Source: Lumbricus rubellus (taxonomy: Eukaryota > Annelida > Clitellata > Crassiclitellata > Lumbricidae). From it: a stretch of DNA of 64,000 bases. Position numbers and translations under genes: made by a program. Numbering within the stretch: the first letter of the stretch is position 1; each line of letters begins with the position of its first letter. Positions 22,867 to 33,559 of this stretch are shown piece by piece. The stretch lies in NCBI GenBank assembly GCA_945859605.1, contig OX243815.1, positions 26,129,900-26,193,899 of the forward strand, written 5' to 3'. Under the pieces are notes generated by a model. It searched no databases. It worked only from the letters and a program-made list of their open reading frames with translations, and was not told where the DNA came from.

Positions 22867-25800
22867 ATGAGAACGTCTGGCGGACAGCATTGTGCAGCAA
22901 TTGGGTGTACAAATAACAGAGTGAAAAAGAAATGTTTGTCGTTTTTTCGCTTCCCGAAAGAGGAAACAAGGTAGGCATAAGTGTAGTATGAGAACAGATA
23001 TAGGGTAGCGCTTTTTGTTCTGTGATGTATTCCACAATCAATGCTGTTTTGTTTACTAGAGTAAAGGTGTATGCACTGTTGATTAAACATTAGATGGGCA
23101 ATCCCGAAGACTGCATGCCCGTATACAAAACAATATGGTTGCCATCGACTGCACTAAAATAGAGCACAGCGGCCTGTAACTTACATCTCACAATGTAACT
23201 TTAGCCGTCAGTACGCAAGTAATCAATCGAAGCAAAGGGTGATATATGACGGTTAAATATACATTAAATAGAAACGAGAAAGGGTAAACGTGTATTTTAG
23301 CGTCGTAAATTATTTGCCATTGCATGGGTTTAAGCATTGGTCGAATACTAGTCGGATTGACGAAAAGAGTTCGTGACAAAGAGAAGCCGGATTTATGAAA
23401 AGAAATTTTGCCAAAATAGAAGTGGGATTTTTGAAAATCATTACGCTGAAATCTAAGCTTGATTTATGAGCAATAATTTTCAATTAAATAAAAGTTTTAT
23501 TGATGAACAAATAATCGCCACCTAAATAGAAGCGGGATTGATTAAACGAATTTCGTCTAAACAGAAGCTGGGTCAATTCGCCAAACTAGAAGTTGGATTG
23601 ATTAAAAATAACAATGCTGCAGCAAGCGAATAATTTACGATGCTAAAACACACATATTTTCCACTAATACATCAGTTAGGCAATGGCACGTTGACAGAAA
23701 TATTTTAAGGCGCTTTTTGTGCCATTATAAGCGTTAAAATAATTTACGATGCTGAACTACATGTTTACCCGAGAAAATAAGTGATTAAATGTTGTTGTTG
23801 TTGACAGGTGCAAGAAGTGGGTTCAGAATACCAGGAGACAAGATCTTATAAATGTGTCATCTGATCGCCTGAACAAAGGTTACGTCCTCTGCGCTGAACA
23901 TTTCGAGGATAGCCAGTTCAACAACCGAGAGTCCAAGAATCGGCTGACGTGGAATGCTGAGCCGACAATATTCGCTGTTCCAAATCCACCACCGCTGTGA
24001 ACGCTTAAGAGAAAACCACCAACATCAAGAATCTGCCAGCCAGCCACAAAACGAAGACAGACGAACATTGGAAGAGTAGTCACAGATGAACATCTTGAAG
24101 AAGCTGTTAGTGTAAGTGTTCTGTGTGATGAAAGTGTTCTTAATAACGTGACCTGTAGTAGTGAAGTAACCTGTGGTAGTGATGTGACCCGTGGTAGTGA
24201 TGCTAGTACTTCTACTTTGTCTGTCCCTCCTGTTCCATCCATTCTTCAACAAGGAGCTGGGCTAAGCGCCAGATCATCACCGCGTAAACAGAAACTCCGA
24301 AGATCTCTAAACAGATTGCGTGTCAGGTTGCATAGAAGTAATGTGAAGCTATCAGCCGCTTCAATTTTAAGACCAATGTCCAAGGATGACTTGCTGACAG
24401 AGATATCCAAGCATGTGACCGGTCCTGCATACAGCTTTATTGCAGCGCAACTTAAGTTCAGTGGTGTGTTACCTCGCGGTAGAAGGTGGAATGATGAGTG
24501 CAAGTTGTTAGCGTTGTCGCTGTTCTATAAAAGTCCACAAGCATATCGTTTACTGGCGAAGTTGTTTGTTTTGCCATGTAAGGCAAGTCTGTGTAAATGG
24601 GTCAGGAATTTTACTGTTTCTTGTGGTTTTTCTGATGCTATTGTAACTGTTATGCAGGAAAAGGTAGCTTCATTGTCACTGGATAATCGCTGTTGCGTTC
24701 TTCTATTAGACGAGATGTCGCTACGTCGTGGTCTAACATATGATAGGCGCTTTGACTGTATAATTGGCTATGAAGACTTCGGTGATAAGTGTCAGAGGAA
24801 TGTTCTTGCTTCTAGTTGTCTTTGTTTCATGGTGCGTGGTCTGCGTGACAATTGGAAGCAGCCTTTTGCATTTATATTCTCATCATCTGCTGTTAAGGCC
24901 GATAAAGTTCAGAACTTACTACTAGATTGTTTATCAAAACTGTACGCAATTGGTCTTCACGTGAAGGCTGTGATTAGTGATCAAGGTTCAAACTTTGTTG
25001 CAGCTTACAAAAACATGGGTGTTACTGTTACTGAACCATTTATCAAGGTGAATGATAGGACTGTTTTTGTGTTTTATGACCCTTGTCATCTACTGAAAAG
25101 TGCCAGAAATGTGTTGGAAAAAAACACTGTGCTCAGTGGCAAAAATGTTGCAACATTGGAACATGTTAGAAGTTTGTACAGTCTTGATGCCAAGCGAAAC
25201 TACCGCTTAGCACCACGTCTGAGTGGCCAACACATTAATTTGACATCGTTTTCTAAGATGCGAGTTAAACTTGCTGCTCAAACATTGAGTCATTCTGTAG
25301 CTGCGGCAATTGAAACAAATTGTTATATTGGTTCGTTAACACCACTTGCCATGGGAACGGCTGAATATGCCGAGAAATTTGACACCGTTTTTGATTGTTT
25401 TAACAGTTCTGAGGTGTACTGTACAAAAGTTTGCAGAGGCAGCTTATCTGCAAGATCAAAGCATCGTTCCATTTTACTGGATGTACAGTCCTGGTTGTCA
25501 ACTTTGCGTGTCATAACTTTATCTACAGGACGTGATATCACTGCACAAGTTAAATGTTTTGAAGGTTGGCGAAGCAATATTAATGCATTGTTGTTACTGT
25601 GGAATGACTTATCTTCAAATCATGGCTTTCGATTTCTATTGACACGGCGTCTTAATCAGGATCCTCTGGAGAACTTCTTTGGTGTTATACGCCAGGCTGG
25701 TGGCTTTAATGCCAATCCTACACCGTACCAGTTTCAAAATGCATATCGCAAGGCCTGCTTCAACAGTCTCTTGCAACCGAGTCGTAGTGGCAATTGTTTT

Positions 25801-26409
25801 TCTGATGGTGATCAGCTATTGGTGACTTTGTCTAAATTGAGCACTGTGTCATCATGCACATTGGCACAGAAATCTGTCGGTTGCTCTATTGATTTTTCAT
25901 TTTCTGACCTTCCAGAACCTAGCGATTTGTGCGAAAAAAATGCGCTTATGTATGTTTGCGGATATTTGCTAAGAAAATTGTTTACCTGGCACAATTGTGA
26001 TGCATGCAAAGCTGCATTTTGTGATTCAAGTAATGAGTGCAATGATGACAGAAAAGTTTTCTTGTCATTCAAAGCTTACAAGTGTAATGATGCACGAGTC
26101 TTTCATTCCTTGTACGTGCCTTCGGCCCTATTCTATTCATTTATTTGTCAGTGCAACGCTGTGTTTTTGAAGCTGTTTGACTTAAAGAATGCGCGTACCT
26201 TGTCTGATATTCGACAGAATGTAATGGATGCTGTAACGAAAACAGTTCAATTACCTAGTGAATGCATGGAGCTTGATACTGCCAAGCTTGTGACAAGCTT
26301 CGTCAATTTGATGATTTTTTACAAAGTTCGGTTTTTCAATAGAGATATAAAAGATGTTAAAGTCAGTGGGAAGAAGAATAAAAAGTGTGCTATTTTGTCT
26401 CATAACTAG
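22867..26409 (+). pseudogene. THAP-domain P-element transposase with one in-frame TGA
   Basis: Exon 1 (22867-22970) starts MRTSGGQHCAAIGC, the first half of a C2CH THAP zinc finger, and ends before a GTAGGC donor. Exon 2 (23808-26409) follows TTGACAG and continues in phase with the invariant Trp, LCAEHF (the Cys-x2-His pair) and AEPTIF, completing the finger. TGA at 23998-24000 (codon 99) then interrupts the frame. The same frame stays open to the TAG at 26407. Counting from 24148, the RNase H-like core shows Asp188 (LLLDEMS), Asp278 (VISDQGSNF), DPCHLLK at 311-317 and Glu508 in QDPLENFF, matching the P transposase/THAP9 catalytic pattern. The first ATG after the stop (24376) would give 677 residues lacking the DNA-binding finger. 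TGA could derive from a CpG transition at CGA. The core looks otherwise intact. Confidence 0.92.
22971..23807 (+). other. Intron of the P-element transposase gene
   Basis: It begins GTAGGC and ends GTTGTTGACAG. Joining the exons restores the THAP domain with the proper 48-residue spacing between the Cys pair and the Cys-His pair. The interior (23340-23610) has a loose repeat of AGAAGYNGGATT phrases. Confidence 0.8.
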
Positions 26410-26917
26410 TGGCAGTACTGTTGGTAATTTTGTGAAATCGTAGTACCATACTATTATGTAAATACCATTATTGACATTCATGTTGATGTTTTTGTGCTTG
26501 TTGATATATTCAGAAATAATGATTGTTTACTATTATGGTTGACCCTTGTACTCATCTCAGTTACCTGTATTCTGAATTGTAGGACTGATATGAAACTTAG
26601 GAGTTCGTTTTGCTAATAATAATACTCTCATTTTCTAATTAATTTAATCACTTGAAACAATTGAACCCCCTCAATGTAAACAGTTGAGTCAGGGCCCAAC
26701 CTTGTTTAAGCTGTTGCTTTTGTAGGGCTCCGTTGTACTTAATGATTGCTTGTTTGATAATGTGTTGTTGATATGAACTCAAGTATAATTCCCTGACTTT
26801 AAATATAAGTCTTATTACGTTTCACGGCATGCTTCATGGTTGCAAGAATTATGTTATAAAAAAGTATTCTTCAAGTACTGACATTGTGTTTAATCATAAT
26901 TATCATTTAGGAGGCTA

Positions 26918-27130
26918 GTTAAAATGGCATTGGACACCTACAGGCATTGAGCCCAGGGTGAGAATTGCTGGGGGGGGTTGGGGGGGTTCAACCCCCCAGT
27001 CATTCTTAGAGCCCCATGTTAAAATATGTTTTTCATACCCCAATTTCAAGTTTATCATAGGCCAATCCCCCCCAGTAATTTTTCCACAATTCTCATACTG
27101 ATTGAGCCCATGGTTGTTGATGATGATATC
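26918..27130 (+). mobile_element. LINE 3'-end fragment split by a small insertion
   Basis: GGCATTGGACACCTACAGG, then CATTGAGCCCA, and after a 145-bp interruption TGGTTGTTGATGATGAT, reproduce the 3' terminus of the LINE seen on the minus strand at 16.5 kb, including the stop codon of its polyprotein. It lies in the 3' flank of the P transposase gene. Confidence 0.7.
26946..27110. mobile_element. 145-bp TIR element with 10-bp duplication ATTGAGCCCA
   Basis: The insert is 26956-27100. ATTGAGCCCA is present directly at both ends (26946-26955 and 27101-27110), and removing one copy restores the LINE 3' end. The ends are imperfect inverted repeats (TGAGAATTG and CAATTCTCA) followed inward by G-rich and C-rich runs. 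The superfamily is not identified. A 10-bp duplication is longer than that of hAT or P. Confidence 0.72.
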
Positions 27131-27366
27131 ATTATCAGAATCTACAAAGCATCTAGAGTGACAGTATTAGTTATTCCGAGCATGACAACTCAAAGGACAG
27201 CTGTGAAGGAATGAGGATGGGACCCCGACTAATATTCTTACGCTGGATTTAGGGTGGCAGTCATTTCACAGAGAAGGGCCTGCAAAAGCCATGGCAGTCC
27301 TTGCCCAGGGTTTAAGTCACTCTGGTCTGCGGAGTTAGGGCAACGATCGGTGATGCCCGTCGGTGG

Positions 27367-27584
27367 CAATATTGGATCGCGGTGGTGTCGTTGCCTTGCA
27401 GCCGGAAGGTTCGATGTTCGAATCCTCCTCGCCGCGTAAGGACCTTGGGCAAGTCCTTCACTCACAATTGCTCAGCGCTTTGGCGTGAAACTCCGATGCA
27501 GTGTCCGCTCTGCATTCGGGAGCGCCTCTGAGTATGAGAGCTTGAAGGGGCGCTATAACAAGTGCACAAACAAACAAACAATAT
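27367..27584 (+). mobile_element. SINE (family B) inside the P element
   Basis: Body 27374-27578. It has the B-box-like GGTTCGATGTTCGAATCC, ACCTTGGGCAAGTCCTTCAC, GGAGCGCCTCTGAGTA, GGGGCGCTATAACAAGTGC and a (CAAA)n tail. A deletion removes part of the A-box region relative to the copy at 17.3 kb. CAATAT on both sides may be a short target duplication. Confidence 0.8.
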
Positions 27585-28065
27585 GTCCTTCAAATTTAGC
27601 AATAACTTCTAATTCATCAAAAGTCAACGTTAGACAGCCACCCACGCCCTATTCTGGGAAGAATAAACTTCACAAGTCACGTGGTCATAGAAAGTACCCG
27701 AGCATGGCATAATTATGGGGTGTAGGTTATAACCCTTTTGCTTCGCTTGGGGGTGGAGTACCTCGTGGATGACTTGACCTGGTCTTGCAAGAACGGCCGA
27801 AAACAAGCGGGTATTGATCGCCATTGAAACAAACTCGCAAAAGTCGTTTGATCCTAGGACAAATAAGATATACCAGTCATCAAAGTCATTCAGTCCCAAG
27901 AGGAATAACTCAACATTTAGCTCCTAGCATAATTTAGTAGATAGATCGCAGCGTAAACACCGGTTATCCGTGCGGTAGCATTGAGCGAAAATTCACGCGC
28001 GCCGCTGGGAGCGCTGCAGTCGCCATAGACTATGCTGCATTACAACGCTTAGCATTGAAATACGC

Positions 28066-28103
28066 CCGAGTTAGACTTCTGGCTACGCTTTCTTTATTCT
28101 GTG
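28066..28103 (-). repeat. P element right terminal inverted repeat
   Basis: 38 bp, reverse complement of 22670-22707. The match stops abruptly at the inner edge. Confidence 0.95.
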
Positions 28104-28110
28104 GTTATAC

Positions 28111-29210
28111 GTACATGCAGGTATGGAAGGAATAATCCTATCTGTTGTGATACTTTTTTTTATAAATCGATGCTGAATTGCTGATAATTATATGTAAAAC
28201 GAGTCATTGCAATATTATACGCGGCCTTAGCATTCATTACATACATTGTCCAAAGACTGTCACATGCGTATACAAAGACTGTCACGTCTCCTGGTTTAGC
28301 TTGCCTGTCACTATTAGCTCTGACGACAGGAAATCAGCTGACGATAGGAAAAATGGCAGCAGTCACTAAGTTGACATTTGTATCCACATCCGCCTATGTA
28401 TATAGATCTATATATATTTATATTATATACACATATATAATATATATGACGACACACCCGCCCGTATATATATATATATATGTATATAGTCTGCGTCTAT
28501 GCGGCGTGTACGCTCGTATTCGACTGCGCATGTATTTGTACAAGGCTTTTTCTTCATCTGTCAATTACCCGCAATTTCCATGCAAATATATATACATATT
28601 TATATAGAGACTATATATATATATATATATTATGATGCATTACAGAGAATTTGAGACAGAGTGCAAACAATATGAATCCATGTCACATACATGTAGCATG
28701 CAAATTAACAGTGTATATATAATACATGGATGTACAGTGTACACTATATAGTATGTATTGTATGTATTATGTATTCACACACAAATTCTGCTGCATTTTG
28801 CATTTATTAGACGTTCTTGTGTGCAGTCCCAGAGAAAGCCCACGTGACTTTAATCGGCAGTAGATAAACATGTGCTGCTATGAGCACAAGTTGCACTCAA
28901 TGACCCCATGAGTCATCAGGTCAAAGGTCAAGGTTGAAGTTGCATAGTATATTTTATCTGCTATCGACGACCTGTTTCCGTTGTCTCTGGTCATTGTCTG
29001 CGTTTGTTGTACCATTCCATCAAACTCAGACTTAATAGTTTTTAAATGTGTTAATTCTCCAGGGGGGGGGGAAGTGCTCCCTCTTTCCCCTTTGTATCGG
29101 CGCCCATGCGTGCTGCCTTTAATCATCTCCCTCAGGCTCTTCTATCCATCGGCCCTGGGTTTTTCACTCAGAACTGCAGTCTCACCCTTCCAAGAACTCT
29201 ATAGGGCCTA
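28111..29210. other. AT-rich sequence with (TA)n blocks, no gene
   Basis: TATATA-rich segments lie at about 28395-28490 and 28585-28630. No supported coding region. Confidence 0.5.
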
Positions 29211-29211
29211 C

Positions 29212-29212
29212 A

Positions 29213-29281
<69 letters not shown>
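29212..29281. repeat. (TTA)n array at the 3' end of the LINE
   Basis: About 23 pure TTA units. On the minus strand this is (TAA)n directly following the LINE 3' untranslated region. Confidence 0.97.
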
Positions 29282-29284
<3 letters not shown>

Positions 29285-31623
29285 ACATTTATTTCTTCAA
29301 AAACTGACACAATCATGTACAGACGAATAAATAATCGTTTCAAACATTAGGTCCTTGGCCTCTCAGTGTCTTGGCCGATAAGTTCTGTCGTGCCCAACAC
29401 AGACAACGAGTTTCCTACTTGGAGCGCGACTGAAATGCGCTGGAGCAGATGGTTGGACTCTCTCTGGTCACCGGTTGACATCGAAATTCTGCTTCCCAAC
29501 TCTTGAACGAATTCCAGGGACTCGGAGTGCCAACTTCCTCCGGTTTCGATGGCCACAGGAACGAAGTGATGCGACTGCGAGATGACAGCATATTTACTGG
29601 TCTTATTTCGAGCTGCTTTCTCCGCTGCTGCACCTGCGTTTTCCGCTGTTAGATGTACGTAGGAAGCTGCAAACGTGTCCGGCACAGTGACGTCCCAAGC
29701 CAGGCAACGACCTCTGGACCAGGGTATTATGGTAACTCCGTCTGGTCTTTTACCATCGGTTCTGGAAAGACCAGTAGGTTCTTTGATGGCCGGTATTTTG
29801 GCTCTCGTCATCGCTCGCCATATCACGTCGTTAATCATAGCATGTCGTTGGTGTCTTCCAGCACCTTTAGGACAGGAGAATCCATGATGACCTAAGGATT
29901 CTACTCTGGCACCACATTTACACATATGTTGTTCACAAAGCACAGTACCTAGGCGAATGCCTACTGCAACTCTCAACACCTCTCCCGTCATCCGCAATCC
30001 AGCTGCCGTAATGGGTAGTGCGTGCAGCCAATCTCCTGAATGTGGCGATTGTACGGCTAGCAATCGAGATTTAGAAGCGGGATCTGTGGTTCTTTCTGTG
30101 AGTCCTTGAAATGCATGCGAAATCACCGCTGCGTCCCATTCTCTTTGTATATACGCTTTCAGCTCAGTGGGAGGAGGTGCGTTCGAATTCGACATCCAAG
30201 AACTAGAGGCTTCTTCGACCAATGGATCGGTAGAAGTTACGGAGACAGCGAGTAGCATTTGGTCTTGGAGGCTTCGAGTGCCAGCGGCTGATGCCAAAAA
30301 GGCGGAAGTTGCCAGCATTTCGGCACTACGAATCCCAAGACCGCCGTTTCTCACTGGTAACGATGCCTGAATCCATTGATCATCATTCATGTCAATATTG
30401 AGGAGGCTGCAAAGACCTGTCCTCAATGCTTCATCGAAGTCGTGTAGAAGACTTCTATATAGGAAGCAAGCTGATGTTCTCAGTGTGTACAGCAGCTTCG
30501 GTATGCTTAAGCTGCTCTTCAACAGGGTGAATGAATCGTGTGGGTGAAGCAGTTCAAGCCGTGTGATGACTTTCGTCAGATCGTTAATCTTTTTCTGGAT
30601 AGATTTCTCGACGGCCCTGCCTGGCAACAGTGGAGCTCCAAGCAATGTCAGGTCTTCACTGGCGACAACTTCGAACTCCGCAAAGGCCTTGTTCTTGTGT
30701 GTTTCAAAGTCACCACCAAAGGAAGCCTCGCACTTTGCCCGATTCAGTTGTAGACCATACATGTGTGCCTGCTTCTCTATCAAGCTGATGTCGTGCTCCA
30801 CTTCATCGATTGGTCCAGCAAGAGTAATATCGTCCATGTAACCGATATTTAACGGGGTAATCAAACTCTCAAGTAGTGGGTGTATCGTAAGGCAGAACTC
30901 CAGTGGTCCTAACGGGTCACCTTGTTGAGTGCCTTCTTCAGAAAGAATAGTGTGCTGTCTAGTCTGTAGCTGTGGAGCGTATGCATAATTATCAAATACA
31001 TATCTGTAGATTTCTGGAGCTTTTGCTGCGACCGCCTCTAACAAAGAATCTCTTCTTAGTGCGTTGAAAGCATTCGAGAAATCCAGTTTCACTAAGATAT
31101 GATTTTCAGGCATAGATTGTAAGTATCGCCTGGTAGCGTGAACGGCAGCCTCGGCTCCTCCTGATACTCCAACGCCGATTTGGAGCGGTGAAAGAGCTTG
31201 AGACAGGTATGGACATACAACATGGCAGATACTCTTAGCAGCCAGACGTCGCCAAGTGTATCCTACGGTGATCGGTCGAATACCTCCATCTTTCTTCCCA
31301 AGTGTTATCAGTCTGCCGCCGTACAAAATCTCTGCGATGTTCTTCGGTATTCCTCCTCTCAGCAGCAGATTGATTAGGTCAGTAATTGTATCCACAAAAT
31401 CTGTGTCTGTTGAATTGGACAAAAGGTCCTTCAGATGTTGTGGTGTGAAGCCATCTGGACCTCCGGTTGATGCTGCTGGAAAAGAAGCTATAGCGTCACA
31501 AACCATCTTACCAGAAACCTGTATGGCTTCAAACATGTCTTCTTGAGGGCATGGCAGTGTTCTCCTGTCATCGTAGGCCTTTGGATGCTTCTTCTGCAAT
31601 TCTTCCATCACTGTAGGTGAATC
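29282..31623 (-). mobile_element. Site-specific-type LINE (restriction-like endonuclease), 5'-truncated
   Basis: The minus-strand unit runs from the upstream (TAA)n to the downstream (TAA)n. It holds one long frame and a 65-bp 3' untranslated region ending at the repeat. Both borders are the same trinucleotide array, as would be produced by insertion into a (TAA)n target; Dong of the R4 clade is known to do this. The 5' border cuts into the N-terminal part of the polyprotein, because the frame meets a TAA stop in the microsatellite just upstream. Confidence 0.8.
29347..31611 (-). CDS. LINE polyprotein: reverse transcriptase plus restriction-like endonuclease (5' partial)
   Basis: A 754-codon uninterrupted frame. 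It begins at GTG only by convention; the first ATG is the next codon, and the true N-terminus is lost at the repeat. Reverse transcriptase motifs in order: TGGPDGF at 49-55, GGIRPITVG at 109-117, motif A VKLDFSNAFN (Asp177), EGTQQGDPLGP at 226-236 and motif C GYMDD (258-261). C-terminally there is a CCHC knuckle (Cys564, Cys566, His575/576, Cys580). It is followed by RPDG (622-625) and AWDVTV (Asp640), the PD-(D/E)XK pattern of the restriction-like endonuclease in R2, R4, NeSL and Hero-type LINEs. It would make cDNA by target-primed reverse transcription. N-terminal zinc fingers and Myb-like region are absent. Clade assignment (Hero or R4 like) is inference. Confidence 0.9.
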   Translation of the reverse strand: MMEELQKKHPKAYDDRRTLPCPQEDMFEAIQVSGKMVCDAIASFPAASTGGPDGFTPQHLKDLLSNSTDTDFVDTITDLINLLLRGGIPKNIAEILYGGRLITLGKKDGGIRPITVGYTWRRLAAKSICHVVCPYLSQALSPLQIGVGVSGGAEAAVHATRRYLQSMPENHILVKLDFSNAFNALRRDSLLEAVAAKAPEIYRYVFDNYAYAPQLQTRQHTILSEEGTQQGDPLGPLEFCLTIHPLLESLITPLNIGYMDDITLAGPIDEVEHDISLIEKQAHMYGLQLNRAKCEASFGGDFETHKNKAFAEFEVVASEDLTLLGAPLLPGRAVEKSIQKKINDLTKVITRLELLHPHDSFTLLKSSLSIPKLLYTLRTSACFLYRSLLHDFDEALRTGLCSLLNIDMNDDQWIQASLPVRNGGLGIRSAEMLATSAFLASAAGTRSLQDQMLLAVSVTSTDPLVEEASSSWMSNSNAPPPTELKAYIQREWDAAVISHAFQGLTERTTDPASKSRLLAVQSPHSGDWLHALPITAAGLRMTGEVLRVAVGIRLGTVLCEQHMCKCGARVESLGHHGFSCPKGAGRHQRHAMINDVIWRAMTRAKIPAIKEPTGLSRTDGKRPDGVTIIPWSRGRCLAWDVTVPDTFAASYVHLTAENAGAAAEKAARNKTSKYAVISQSHHFVPVAIETGGSWHSESLEFVQELGSRISMSTGDQRESNHLLQRISVALQVGNSLSVLGTTELIGQDTERPRT

Positions 31624-31664
<41 letters not shown>

Positions 31665-31767
31665 GTTATTATTATTATTGTTATTATTATTATTATTATT
31701 ATTGGGCTATTATTATTATTATTATTATTATTAGGCTATTATTATTATTATTATTAGGCTATTATTA

Positions 31768-31806
<39 letters not shown>

Positions 31807-31836
31807 GGCTATTATTATTATTATTATTCTCTTGAA
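31624..31836. repeat. (TTA)n array with GGC interruptions, 5' border of the LINE
   Basis: TTA units interrupted several times by GGCTATTATT, which itself recurs (about 31703, 31734, 31757, 31806). The downstream array at 29212 lacks these interruptions. Confidence 0.95.
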
Positions 31837-31839
31837 TTT

Positions 31840-33130
31840 ATTTTTTCGACACGTAATTCAGTTGTGTATTAGTAAAATGCATACGAGGGTCGCTGAGGTC
31901 AATTTAATATTCACTCCAGTGACCCTTTCGTCGACTTTGTGGTCCGTCAAATGTGGACTTATTACTGTTATTGTATTATAAGTTATAAAATCTGGTGCAA
32001 TTTTAAAAGCTCTATAGGGCGTGGCTCGAAAGGGTTTCCGGATCTGGCAGCTGAAGCGTGCATACGAGCGCAACTATAAATTAGCAGCAACACTGAGCAA
32101 GGTTTCTCATTTTATGCGGTCAGTACAATTCAGTCTTACAACCTGAACTCATGCAGTAGACGTCGAATCAAAGACCGCTCGACCATAATACGGACGACAA
32201 TTCACTTAGGAATGCAATAAATCAATCCGCCGAATGTTTTGATTGCTAGGCTAGAATGCAATCGAAATCTGAACCTACATAGTATTAGTATTATACCAAA
32301 GCTCCACGTGTGCCTGATTATTAGGCTGTAACACTCGTTTGTTCGTTTTTGTTAGAATAGCTGCATCGTGGAGAATAATTATTATTCTGCCCAGGTACAA
32401 ACAATATATGAAGCTACCTATTACATGTGACAGCTGTACAAAATACCATATTATAGACTATAGAGCTACTAATGGCCAATGACCATCATGAAGTCAATAA
32501 GTTTCAGGCCGTCAGAAGCGCAACGAACTTACACGGTCGACGGGATTGAGAAAGCAAGCTACGAAGAAGCCGTCGACTCTGTTGGGACTTCTCGAGCCCG
32601 AAGCAGGCGCAGGCAGCCACCAGCGCCGCCGCCCCTTTGGGGGCCAGTTCGGCCCCCAATCGCAGGCACCCTCACTCCCACCGCCTAATTGTTATCGATG
32701 CCCCGTCTGATTAAATTCGCAATCGAGCGGCGCCGAATCGTAACAAGTAGTCCCGTATCCTAACGCGGCTCGTGATAAGTCGCCGTCATCTCCATTGGCG
32801 CCTACTGACGGACAACGGTCAACGGCACCTGGTCGAGTAAGGTTTCCTGATTGAAAGCGGAAAACGGATGGTAAAACTTCAAAGCGGTAATCCGACAAGA
32901 AGAAGGGGATTATAAATATTATTGCTCGAGATGGGGATAAAAACAGAGAGTTGTATGCAAGAGAAAGAAGAGGCAAAATATATATAAAGTCGTGGAAATC
33001 AATTGAAGAAAAGCACAGGAATAATGTGCGCAAATGTAATGAAGAATACAAACTTCAAAGCGAAATTTCACAATGTCTGTTATTAACAATATTGTAATCA
33101 TCGGTAAGTGACTGCGATACTGTCTGATTC
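31840..33130. other. Unique sequence, no gene established
   Basis: A GC-richer block at 32490-32860 has open frames on both strands without recognisable domains. No feature is assigned. Confidence 0.4.
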
Positions 33131-33134
33131 TTAC

Positions 33135-33235
33135 CTGAACCGATGCGTATTAACCGTCCCGTAGGCGCGTCGATGATAAACCGGCGAACCGCATCTGTAT
33201 TCCGCATCCGTATATCGCCCAATGGACCAGACCAT
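33135..33235 (-). other. Possible exon with cadherin-like phrase
   Basis: The minus-strand frame reads GPLGDIRMRNTDAVRRFIID then APTGRLIRIGS, and is followed by a strong donor (TTCAG/GTAAGA) in phase 1. F.ID..TG.I resembles the F strand of cadherin repeats, but this short match could be chance. The upstream acceptor is unclear because the frame has a stop near 33275 and no good pyrimidine tract is seen. The donor phase is compatible with the candidate exon at 2.8 kb on the same strand. Confidence 0.22.
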
Positions 33236-33559
33236 TCATCACACACACAAGACCCGACGGCCAGATGGACTTAGCATCGCCGGCGGCCGGGTCCCAGCTG
33301 ACCACCGCCCTGCAGCCGCCGACAAGTCGACCGACCTGGGAGTTGTCACCTCCGTCTGCGATCAGCCCAGCACCATTAGCTGCCTTATTTCTGAGATGAG
33401 TGGCCTTAACAGTGTCAGACTACGATACGACGGCTTCTAATCTATGAGCTATTGCTTCTACAGCTGTTGGAAAACTGATGGAAGTTGAATTATGTTGAGA
33501 ATGCTGCGAGTTGAGCAAGTTCAGCTGTTGATTCAGTCTATCGACTTTATGTGGGACAA

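Larger units (their letters stand above)
22663..28110 (+). mobile_element. P-element-family DNA transposon, complete ends
   Basis: The element is 22670-28103 (5434 bp). Its terminal inverted repeats are a perfect 38 bp (22670-22707 and 28066-28103), beginning CACAGAATAAAGAAAGCG. Directly outside are two copies of GTTATAC (22663-22669 and 28104-28110), a 7-bp duplication; P elements usually make 8. Inside are a THAP exon, an 838-bp intron with GT/AG ends and a long transposase exon, all on the plus strand. The 3' 1.6 kb carries a LINE 3' fragment, a small TIR element and a SINE, which are probably nested insertions. Intact ends and a nearly intact gene suggest fairly recent activity. Confidence 0.93.

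Noticed and set aside
32479..32688. 69-codon GC-rich frame starting MTIMKSISFRPSEAQR
   Set aside because: Open frames exist on both strands in this GC-rich block and no domain is recognised.
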